Assembly (NCBI GenBank): GCA_011009095.1
Contig: VTPC01008452.1
Location: 1-64,000, forward strand
DNA length: 64,000 nt
Direction: 5' to 3'
DNA from: Ignelater luminosus
Lineage: Eukaryota; Arthropoda; Insecta; Coleoptera; Elateridae
Made by a program: the position numbers and the translations under genes. Positions 11,073-21,400 of this stretch are shown piece after piece (position 1 is the stretch's first letter; each line of letters opens with the position of its first letter). The notes below the pieces were generated by a model. That model was not told the DNA's origin. It was given only the letters and a program-made list of their open reading frames with translations, and ran no database searches.

Positions 11073-12158
11073 TTAATAGTGGAAAATAACATCAGGCAAA
11101 TGACCACCACGACCACGCTTACAGGACAATATCCTTTTCATGAAATTTTCCATAACCAAATCGCAAAGTGGCTGCCCTATGTCCTCGATAGCCTCACGAA
11201 TTCCATCTTTGAGGTCTTGAATCGACGCTGGGCTGTTGGCGTAGACCTTCTCTTTCACGTGGCCCCAAAGAAAGAAGTCGCAAGGTGTTAAATCACAAGA
11301 TCTCGGTGGCCAATTGTGATCACCTCTTCGAGAGATAACACGGTCCGGAAACTTTTTCCGTAAAAGATCAATGGTTTCGTTGCTTGTGTGGCACGTAGCG
11401 CCGTCTTGTTGAAAGTAAACGTTGTCCAGATCAATACCATCCAATTCCGGCCATAAAAAATCGTTAATCATCTCTCGATAGCGCAATCCAGTCACCGTAA
11501 CTGTTGCTCCAGCCTCATTTTCGAAAAAGTAAGGTCCAATGACTCCGCCGGACCATAAACCGCACCAAACAGTCACACGTTGAGGATAGAGAGACTTTTC
11601 AACAATAACTCTTGGATTTTCTGAGCCCCAGATCCGACAATTTTGCTTGTTGACGAAGCCACCGAGGTGGAAATGGGCCTCATCACTCAAGATGATTTTT
11701 CGATGGAATTCTGGATCATTTTCATGCATTTCAACGACCCAATCAGCAAAGACACGACGTTGTTGATGATCGGCCGGCTTGAGTTCTTGTGTTAACTGGA
11801 CTTTATAAGCCTTAAGACCCAAATCTTTATGCAAAATACGGTGTAATGACGTTTGTGGAATGGCTAATTCCAAAGAACGACGAGGAATGGACAAACCTGG
11901 GTTTTCTTTAACACTTTCGGCTACAACAGCAATATTCTCGGCTGTTCTTGAGCGACGTGCACGGGTTTTATTCTTCACATCACTAACTTGTCCCAAGAGC
12001 TCGAATTTTTTCACCAATTTCTGTATTGCGGTCCGACAAGGTGCTTCACGGTGACCCAAAAATGTTCGAGTTTTACGAACCGTCTCTGCCAAATTTTCAC
12101 CATTTTTATAGTGAATTTTAATAATTTCAATGCGTTGTTGAAGCGTGTATCGTTCCAT
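11073..12158 (-). CDS. DD41D mariner-like transposase, intact
   Basis: This 361-residue enzyme would bind the element's terminal repeats in the nucleus and carry out cut-and-paste transposition into TA sites. It starts at the ATG complementary to 12156-12158 and ends at 11073. Residues 1-55 (MERYTLQQRIEIIKIHYKNG onward) form the first helix-turn-helix, similar to the DUF4817-type N-terminus of insect transposases. A basic linker KTRARRSRT lies at 64-72, and a second DNA-binding helix region with SLHRILHKDLGLKAY at about 104-118. The catalytic core has Asp159 in ILSDEAHFHLGG, Asp252 in YFQQDGATCHT and Asp294 in LTPCDFFLWG. Forty-one residues lie between the second and third Asp, hence DD41D. 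The usual WGH-VK-KVY motif follows. Length is normal for the family, with no stop, shift or missing catalytic residue. Whether it is expressed is unknown. Confidence 0.96.
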   Translation of the reverse strand: MERYTLQQRIEIIKIHYKNGENLAETVRKTRTFLGHREAPCRTAIQKLVKKFELLGQVSDVKNKTRARRSRTAENIAVVAESVKENPGLSIPRRSLELAIPQTSLHRILHKDLGLKAYKVQLTQELKPADHQQRRVFADWVVEMHENDPEFHRKIILSDEAHFHLGGFVNKQNCRIWGSENPRVIVEKSLYPQRVTVWCGLWSGGVIGPYFFENEAGATVTVTGLRYREMINDFLWPELDGIDLDNVYFQQDGATCHTSNETIDLLRKKFPDRVISRRGDHNWPPRSCDLTPCDFFLWGHVKEKVYANSPASIQDLKDGIREAIEDIGQPLCDLVMENFMKRILSCKRGRGGHLPDVIFHY

Positions 12159-12241
12159 ATTTATTAATGGCGTAGTTTCTACTTGTCAAATGTCAAAAAA
12201 TGATAGCTTCAAAAGTGACATCTACCGAAATAGCGGGCTAT

Positions 12242-12272
12242 TCAAAATAACACCTCTTATTGGAAAACCCTT
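12242..12272 (-). repeat. DD41D element right terminal inverted repeat
   Basis: This 31-bp repeat is the perfect inverted match to 10968-10998, followed by TA at 12273-12274. It lies 83 bp upstream of the transposase start, so the promoter must lie in this short interval or outside the element. Confidence 0.95.
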
Positions 12273-12274
12273 TA

Positions 12275-15200
12275 GTTCACGAGTAAAAAGAATAATCATA
12301 GGAATGAAATGGTAGAGAAGACAGTTTACTTTAAAGTAATCACTTAAATTATTTTTAAGCTTATACAGCTTCTATTTCAATTTTAAAAACCTTACTTTAA
12401 TTAAGCCTGTCGTAAATATACGTTATAATATGTACCAACCTTCTACGAAAGAAAGAAAATATAAAATTTGCGTTGCATTCCTAAACATATTTTTCTGGCG
12501 CTCTTATATCAATACTTATATCGATTTTACGGTTTTCCTTGAAGTTGAAATTTAATTTTTACTTCAAACGCTACTGTCTATTTTATAACTTTATTGAATA
12601 AAAGGTAGGAATCTGTAAGTTCTTCATAATAAAACTTGTATTTTATTTCGGTACCTTCCTCTACAAAATTACCTACTCCAACTTTATCATTGCCCAAAGA
12701 TTTATGTTCGTTTCCGATTTTCAAGGGAACAGTTCAATATGTTATATGCTCCATTTATTTGTCCTTTTTTCAGAGTGGATAATTCAGATCAAATGGGGGA
12801 TACTGACACACACAAGCGCGAATCCAATATGTATTTGTTGGTGTTGATAAATGTTATGAAACTGTGAAAATGTATTCGTTTTTATTACGATGTCCAAGTC
12901 AACAGATTATTTCGTTGTAAATAAATCTTGGTAATTATAACTTGGCAACCATTCGCTTTCAAAGTTGAAACAATAGCATGTTTGAAAGAGGAAGATTCAC
13001 GGAAGAGTTGAAAGGCAACTCTGATTAATATCAGATGACAGCGTAAATTTATTAATGCCTTATTATAAATAAAGATGAATGCTATAATTTTGCTTATAAT
13101 GGTTTAAAGTTTCAACAACAATTTTAGTTAATTTTAAGAAAAACATTAATCCTCTCGTAGACAACAGAAAAAAATTATTCAAATTAATAATGGGTGTTTC
13201 GAAAAGGTCGATCTTATTGGATTTTGCCTCCCCTGTTTTAGGGTAGATTTTACTTTTGAATTAAATCCTCTTTATATTAAGAAGTTCGAGCTTTCATCTT
13301 AAAGATCTAAAAATACTCCACTAATCCTCAAAGCAAATAAACTGTTGAGCTCACAGAAAGCTTTTAACTAGCGAGTACTTCATTTGGCGTCTAGTGAATA
13401 TCCTCTTTGCAATTAATTAACAGCCAAGTTGTAAATGTAAAGGATATTATCCGGAAAAACTGAGAACGAACATGTAAAAACACTACATAGCACATAAATT
13501 TTGTGGAAAACCGCTACCACCTTTAAAGATAAAGTAATTCATTCCAGAGGGAAAATACATGCATGTATATGCCTTGTTTCTTATATTACCATGTAACCTT
13601 ACTTCTGTTTTATCCCTTATGTGTATAACATACGAAATTACTTACTTATACCGTACTGACCTTGCCCTTTTAGGTTCGCACGTTGCTTTTTCTGTCTTCA
13701 TTTATCATTCGGGAATGCTTCCTTATACATTTCTTCCAGATAGGCTTTTCCACTTTTTAGTATTCAAATAATGATGCAGAATTCAACCCAGTCATATATC
13801 TATTGTAATGTTAACTTATTTGTTTACTTTTCCCAAAATAATAATTATTACGCAGTAATAATTTACAGCTCCCAACTGGCGCTGAATGTTACAGTTCGAC
13901 CTTGTTACTCGTAGTACATCTAGGAAAGGAATTCTATTCCAAAGGGATGAAAGTAAAAAACACCTGGCTCACATTTAAGTTGATACCTTGCGCCCGCCGC
14001 TATGAAGGAACACCCTTCCAACTATATACCTTAATCTTAACTATTGATATGTGTCGAGAAAGATAAGAAGTGATATATTTTTTTTTCTCAAAGTGGCACT
14101 TATCAACGAATAAATTTAACTTTCGATAAAAGCTAAATTCCCATATTTGATTCATAAAATGGGTCTTACATTTTTTTCCAATGTGATACTTTACATGGAT
14201 GGTTCGTTTAACGATGTCGCTATCGCTACATTTTGTTGCGAGCACCAATTCTTTATTGGTTATGACGGATATTCGTGGCCAATCGAAATCGATTCTCGTA
14301 GCAATTGGCATATTTTTGAATTTATTCAAAATACGATATAAAATACTTAAATGTCGTTAGATAAGTTTGATCATAATAATGTCGACTTTCTCTCTGGAAA
14401 TGAAATTCTGCGAGCAGTAATACAACCTTTTTTTATTACATATTAAGGCAGTATTTTTTCCTTAGCACTAATATATTGCAGTCATTATAAGGCGTATTTC
14501 GAGTTAAAAAGGAAAACGGTCAAAAAATTATGTTAAGGTCTTATAGAGCAACATTTATCTTTTTCAGAAATTGCTCCTATCAACAACGTTGAGAACAGAC
14601 CTTAAAAATGAAATTTCTTTAAGAGTGACAATTGGTCTAAAAGGGACTTTAACGCTTGCATTAAAACTATGGTATAATATGTATCTTTCTTATGGTATTT
14701 CCACATTATAAAACTGCAAGATAAACAAACATTACTGTTAGGGTACTGCTCGGTCTATTATATTGGTTTAAGGAACGTGCAACATTTAAAACATCAAGTA
14801 ACTTGAATATTGTCAGTCTTTAACTAAAACTTGGTATGAATAAATCTAAACTTTTGTTAAGATGGTTGACAATATCACTGCAAAGAATGCGCAATATTAA
14901 AATTCTATAAGTAAACAGTTTGTCATGAATTGCTGAAAAGGTATCTAATTGTTGAGTCAAATCTAAGGACAGTAACTTCTGAAGGCTTACATCGTTTTGT
15001 TGTATTTGCATTTAAAGACCAAACAGGCCTAAAATCAATTTGAGCAACAAAAAGAGCCTAATTTGGTAAGATCAAAACTATTGAGAATCAAAGCAAATGT
15101 TGAAATCAGCCAACCTCCGCTCATATAGAAGCCATAGCAAAAAGTCTTAAGTAAGCAGTTGTGAAATTCTATGATCATCAAACACTACTGCAATGTTGAA

Positions 15201-17245
15201 GCACAAAAATGACTTTAAATCTAAAACAATCAGCAAGGCAGGATCATTCTTGGTGACAAAAGACAGAAAAAACCCGCCTAGCATTGCTGGCGATCAATAC
15301 CATTGGTATTTTTTTCGCGAGAAAAGGACTTCATCGCGACTTGAGCAGAAAAGTTGCTTTGCTTTGTAAATTTCCAAATTCCCATATAGTTAGATTTAGG
15401 GAAAACATTTTGTGCAAAATACTATATTATCGAACAACAAAGAATATTAAGAATGTTTTCAATCTGTAAGTGTGATAAATTCCAAATGAGTTATCCATCA
15501 ATGTTCTTGGAACCTCAGTAAACAAAAAGACGAGTTTCCAAAGGAGATATAGAATGCCCAAATACCTTCAGCTTGTTTGTTACTTGTTCAGATGTGTTTA
15601 TGCCTATCAAGGGAAAAAGGTCACTGTAGAACCAATGATGACAGAATACATACAAATACGAATTTCCTTCTAAAAGCTGTTTTGGGCAATGCCAAAACAA
15701 TTTATGTAATCACTAAACTGTAATACTACCTTGAGCAGCAGATCCAAACATTTTGAAATAGAGATTTTGAAAATTATCTACCAGCAAAATTTAGCGGAAA
15801 CAAAACTGACTCAAACACTCCTTTGTTCACGTAAATAACATAAGAAAAAGTATTTAGCAAAATGGTAGAACAGGGTTAGGAAAAATCTACAGTTAAACTG
15901 AAAGCAACAACCTGATCCCACTATTTTAGACTCTGACATCGATAGCTTAACATCATTTTTTGGATATAGAATGCTTCAGATTATAATCAACAAATGTAAG
16001 CAACTTTATGTCCGTTTAGGCCAGTTTGGGCCTCTTTTGGACAAACAAGTAATTGCTAAAGTTTGATTCTTAGTAGCTATCGCTTAGATGCAAGCATGGA
16101 TGTAATCTCTTCAGTCATAACTAGAATATTTAAGAAAGGTTCAAATTTCACATTAAATTTAGGCAAGAATGTCTAACATAAGTCTCAACAGACGCCATGG
16201 AACTATCTTGCAGGAGAAGACAGTCATACATCTAACTAAAATGAAGATTAACTCTTGGACGTTAAGTGACTTGCTGCCATTCATTGTTCTTCTGAAATTG
16301 TTTGTATATCTCACGATATCTCTGCACGCCTCAATGAATATCGGTATCAATCCAACTATGCACAGAAACCACAGCATACCATATTGTATATCACTCATGA
16401 AATAAATAGGTCAAATGAAAAAAGGCTTCCAGATCACATGTTACTGGATAAAGAAAACTTTTTTGGCCAAAACCATAAGAAAAAATTAATGAGAAACAAA
16501 ACTCAGAAAAAATACGAAAATAAGAAAAAATTGCAGAAAAACTAGGTACCAGACAAAATCAAGAGCAGGAAGTGCAAAACGGAAAGAATACAATTGGAGA
16601 AAATCTCAGATACTTCATCATCTTTGCTTGGTAGGTATTTGGGCAAAAATCAATCAAATCAGATTTACATCAGCGAAGTGATAATTTGGCTTTACACTAG
16701 CTTTGGTGGCCGATATTTGCTGCAATTATAATATAATTGATCTTTTTGCCTTAAAAAAATTTTAAAACAGTAATAAAAACTATGTTTCAATTTTTTCTTG
16801 CAAATATTAGAATAAAAGAATACATTCTCTAGCATTTTTCATTATTTTAAATCTCGTTCTTTTCAACAATAGTAGCAATCAAGATCTAAAATCGTTTTTA
16901 CAAATTCCTGTTTGGCATAATACACTCCAACACTCAATACGCTCAGTGCATTTTAAAAGAATACGGTTCATCTACTTGCATTGAAGCAACTGTTTTGATT
17001 ACTGCTCTTCAAACTTATAAAAGATAAATTCACAGAAAATTAGGTACCAACCATAGTATTTACTTCTAGTCGAGAGCGTACGTAGCTTCGCTTTTATAGT
17101 TGCTTTCCAACTGCACGTTTCCTGTAAGTTTTAGCTAACATGGACTTGCGTTAGGGTTTTAGGGGTGTGAGAAATGCGCTCATGTCGGGTTATCCGTGGT
17201 ACAAATCAAGTTCTAGTTTTGTTGCACAATAAAAGATATACTCAC
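12275..17245. other. Long gene-free A+T-rich stretch
   Basis: No coding region or mobile element is recognised. Open frames such as 14000-14329 (minus) and 16159-16398 (minus) show no domain, no compositional contrast and no splice context that would support them. Confidence 0.5.
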
Positions 17246-17403
17246 GTATATAGAAGACCTCGTGCCGACCGTAGTTCGGATTGTGTTGAATAATGTATGT
17301 TGTCCAACAGGACGCGGTTCCCGCATGTTTGAAAGCGAATTTGAGATTCAAAGCGATCTCGATCGTGCCCGGACAACCCGGTGTGTCGTATAAATATGCC
17401 CTT
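17246..17403 (-). CDS. Putative internal coding exon of an unidentified host gene
   Basis: This 158-bp minus-strand segment has exon hallmarks. Immediately upstream (17404-17420) is a pyrimidine-rich tract ending TTCTTCCGTATTAG, a plausible 3' splice site. Immediately downstream (17240-17245) is GTGAGT, a strong 5' splice site. Between them one frame is open for 52 full codons, entering in phase 2 and leaving in phase 1. It begins RAYLYDTPGCPGTIEIALNL and ends YIIQHNPNYGRHEVFYI. Codons here are much richer in G and C than the surroundings, and cysteine, tryptophan and glycine are well represented. I do not recognise the protein; two cysteines and a sheet-like pattern would suit an extracellular domain, but that is a guess. 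Neighbouring exons could not be found, so the gene would have long introns extending past this window. A chance open frame remains possible. Confidence 0.4.
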
Positions 17404-18239
17404 CTAATACGGAAGAAATATAGACGCGATAAAGAAACGTGTAGAATTTCCAATTAGCGAAAACGAGAAAAAAACCGGGAAATTTTATATAAATTCTAGA
17501 TAACCCTAAAGGATCTTCTCACGTTCATCCTAATCCCAGGACAAGTAGCGAGATGGGATCGAAGTTTGTGTGTGTGTATTTCTCTGAATCCCTATGGTTG
17601 TTTCATGCACTTGTTGTTAGTACCTACGAGTCCCGGACGTTGTTACATAATCTCGACATTGTTATGTGGTGCAGGAAAACGTCCATTCCCCAGGTTTTAA
17701 TTACTTAGCAAATATGAGACGAGGTAGCCGTGTATTCTAATTTGTTTGTCATATATATGGAGGTCAACAGTGACTTAGTAACCCTAAATTAGGGAGCTAT
17801 TGTAAGTTAACCCTGAAAAGAGTGGCCCCGATTTTGGTCCTGCATTACAAACGATCAAACGGAAGATATATTTCTTTTCAATCCCTTGCGACTCGCCCGG
17901 GCGAAGCTGCGATCTTTCTTTTTGTAAACGGTTTTTGCTTATACTATGGAGAAATTGGTAGCGAAAGCTTCGAGGAAGGTGGAAGTAAATTTTAAATTAT
18001 TATCCATTGATGTATGGCAATGTTTTGGATGAGAATATTTCCACATCGATGGTCATCGCTATTAAAGAAAATTAGAAATTTCTGCCTTGTCACCAGTTCT
18101 AAAACAATAATTTACAGTTGACCTACATTTAATGTAAGTTATTTAATTTTTACAGTAAGACTTTAAGAAGAACCTATTAAGTCTTAATTAGTTTTTTTTA
18201 TTATTAATTAATTAAATATTAAATGATAAAAGTAAAATA
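17404..18239. other. Compositionally balanced DNA upstream of the putative exon
   Basis: The stretch 17404-17960 is less A+T-rich than its surroundings and has several CpGs (for example CTCGCCCGGGCGAAG near 17893). It also contains a 13-bp near-palindrome CCCTAAATTAGGG at 17782-17794. No further exon could be supported. It may be intron or regulatory sequence. Confidence 0.35.
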
Positions 18240-18270
18240 CTGTGAAATTACACCTTATTATTTCTAGAAG

Positions 18271-18460
18271 GAAGGGTTAAGAAGGGATTAACCCAAAAGA
18301 TGCAAAACCGTACTTGAAGAAAGTTGCCCCTGTTTTCATTACTTAAAATTTACGGTTTTGTTGCAGTTTAAATTAAATTTGCAAACTCTAAACTAATTAA
18401 TCACCTTAAAATTATAATTTATTAGCATTAAATGAAGGGTTAAGAGGGAATTAACCTACA
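18271..18460. promoter_or_regulatory. Duplicated palindromic GGGTTAA/TTAACCC motif with an internal inverted repeat
   Basis: Two copies of one motif lie 163 bp apart. The first has GGGTTAA at 18274-18280 and TTAACCC at 18288-18294. The second has GGGTTAA at 18437-18443 and TTAACCT at 18451-18457. Each has a 7-base purine-rich spacer, and both start GAAGGGTTAAGA. Between them a perfect 10-bp inverted repeat, CAAAACCGTA at 18303-18312 and TACGGTTTTG at 18351-18360, can form a stem. A binding-site pair or a short duplicated repeat are both possible; function is not known. Confidence 0.35.
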
Positions 18461-21400
18461 AAGTCCAAAATCTAATTTTTAAAAAGTTTAACACTACAGT
18501 TAATTAACATTGTTAAAATTAGTTTTGAAAAATAATATTAATAAGTGCCTGCTAAATCTTTCGCAACGATGACAAAAACAAAGTTCCTATTTTATCTGAA
18601 ACGTCGAGTTGTGCCTGACCTTGTTAATTTCTTGTAACGTATCCTTTGCACATCACTCCTTTTAGTCTGCTAATTATACATTGTTTTACAGACTGAACAA
18701 TTTGAATTGTCAATACTCTGCTGCCAACGTCTTTTCTTCTTTTCTTGTTACATTTCCATTAAGGTGTTTCAATGTTTAATGAACCATACATAGTCTGCAT
18801 TTAAAACAGGTTCTTTCACAGGTTTTTCCTTGTTTCATTTATTCATATTCTAAACAAGAACATTTACGGATAATTTAAAAAATTGCAATTTGTAGTGTAA
18901 ATTGGTATAAATAAAAAAAAATTTGGGAAAAATCTGAAAAAGAATGTCATGCTTCGGGAGGAATGTGAAATAATGTTCCCGGGTGACTACGATGAATTGC
19001 ATGTTAAAAATGCAACTGGGATTTGGAATATCTCCGGGTGCAGTTAAATTCTAGTTGACGGTGAATGACAGTAGTTGAAACCACTGAGTCTAAGGAAACC
19101 ACGACTTGAAGCTTGGCCACAAAATACAAACTACAACAATGTACGCTATTAGAATACGAAATGTTTTGAGAAAATAAAAAAATTGGTCGTGTGAAACTTA
19201 AAACAACAGGAGAAAATTTATCTTACTTTTGATCAAAAACTCTTCCCAATTATTCCTTTTTGTGAGTTTTGCTTTCTGTTCTAAAAACTGTTTTAGTACA
19301 CAAATAACATACTTTTAGGTTCAGTTTATTCTGTTTTGAAAAATTAATTAATCATTGGGAAAATATCTTGGTATGGAATGCAAAATAATGAAGATAAAAT
19401 ACTAATATTCTATGGACATCCTTAGGAATCATGCAATCGAGTCAAATATTTTATAGATTTTAAGTCAAAAACTTAATTATTGAAGTGTCAATGAAGAACC
19501 ATTTTTGTTTTATTTATCTGGACACCACCTTAAGCAAGATCATTATTATTATCTCTAGTTGTTCATCTGGATCAACTTGTCAAGAAGTAAATAACTTTTA
19601 CATTTGACCCAAACGAAATGACTACATAAACGAATTTCTATAAAGATTCATTAAAACAGATGAAAGACTGAAAAGTTATTGATCATAAAAGAGTTCATAT
19701 CGAGATCTTAAAGTAGGCCCCAAAAGATGTGACAAAATTGCTTACAAGCTGTGCAAATTATATCGAAAGAAAGGTCTGGTTTGTTGAGTTCAGTAGTGTC
19801 TTTTGTTATAATTACGGTATTTTTGATTGTTTGCTGATTATAAGATGCCTTCCAATGAATGATGATTGATTGAATCAATTCTTTTGAAATCTGAAGGGGT
19901 CATGGGTTTGAGAAATTTGAATATTTAAGATTATTGTACATTTATTGTATATAAATAATATTGGCGAAAGAAGTTTGAAACGTTCTAAGATGGAAAACTG
20001 TCGATAGTAAGTTTGAATACATCTTGAGCACAATTTCGCTCATTTTATCTATTTCATAAAATACTTGTTTTAGAATATCTTGATTCATACAAAATTTTAG
20101 TCAAAACCCGATGTGAAATCTGTAGAGGATTGCGTTACGATCTTAATGTACTTATTTCAATTTTGGCAAATCTTCATTGATTGAGTGATTATGACAAATA
20201 TGGATGTGAGGGAAGCTCCATGCTTTTTTCACTACAAAATCATAAAGATGTCTCAATGAACAATAAGAAGGTTGGAAAATTAGAATAAAAATTAAAGACA
20301 ACTTTAATCTTAATTTATTAAATGCTCAGTATTGCCACAATAAACTACTCGACATTTTCTAGGTAAGCACCAGGTGGGTCTTGGTTCTTTTGTTCGAGCT
20401 CTGTGTGAATCCTATCTAGATTTTTATTCTATGTATTTTCCTTTTTTTCCAGACTTTGGTTGAATTGATATGCAGATGGAACTAACTACATAACCAGGCC
20501 AGGACCAAACAAATTCTAAAAAATCTATTGTGTCAAATCCGCAAGATGTCGTGGTTCTATTAAGTTCTTCTGCTTACTTGTATTCCATTTAAGTTAATCT
20601 ATTATATGTTACTTTGCTTAGGTTTTTGAGCTGTCCTGTCCTCATGTAACAATTATGTCAGTAAAAGTAGTTTATGGTACAAAAAACAAACTTTGGGGAA
20701 TTCAACACTTATGCATCATCAATGGCAATAGGAACCAACTCCGTTATCAAATATAAAATCCTTATGGGATCTTTCGTCACCATTAGTCCCTGGAAGTCGA
20801 ATAGGAAATTTAACACGTATGGAAGAAACACTGATACAATCAATGCATTATTTAATTATTTGTTTCAGCTACTACTTTTAGATCCTCCACAAGTTACAAA
20901 GCTATCGGATACACAGTACCACCTTCAAAATCATCGTTTCTTAAACCAGTTGAAATCGAAAGAGAACCAACTGAAATAACTACCAGACAGTGATACAAAA
21001 CTTTCAAGCTTAGTAGCGCAACTTAGACCACCAAAAGAACTAAGTAGAAGATATGCAGGCGAAAAAGAGAGAAAATTGGATTCAGACATACAAATGTAAA
21101 GGGTGAGAGGAAGAGAGAAAGGGAGAGAACTAACGAATTTGAGTTTTTCTTTTACACTAATTGATCCCTGGATTTCCATTCCTCCATTTAGTTAGCTTGA
21201 CACCGATAGAATTTGGCTTTTTTGGCCCAGATAAAAACATTGGAACTTGCATAAGACGTTTTTCAGTTGCTTGTCAATCGGACAAAATCAAGTCGGAGTT
21301 GTATGGTGAATAAGGTAGAACGTCCCAGTTGAGTTGAAGGAGAGTTACCATTGTTGATGCAGCAGTATAAGGACGAAGACAGTGGTGAAGAAAACTGCTC

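Larger units (their letters stand above)
10966..12274 (-). mobile_element. Complete Tc1/mariner-superfamily transposon, DD41D type
   Basis: The element spans 10968-12272 (1,305 bp) and is flanked by TA at 10966-10967 and 12273-12274. The terminal inverted repeats are identical over 31 bp (10968-10998 and 12242-12272), beginning AAGGGTTTTCCAATAAGAGG. The single minus-strand gene inside is uninterrupted. Perfect ends, an intact frame and clean target duplications indicate recent insertion and probable autonomy. The Asp spacing places it in the DD41D assemblage (rosa/VISITOR-like mariner relatives), an assignment by spacing and motif style only. Confidence 0.96.

Noticed and set aside
11031-11291. 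Plus-strand open frames at 11031-11291 and 11860-12054
   Set aside because: They are shadows of the intact transposase on the opposite strand.
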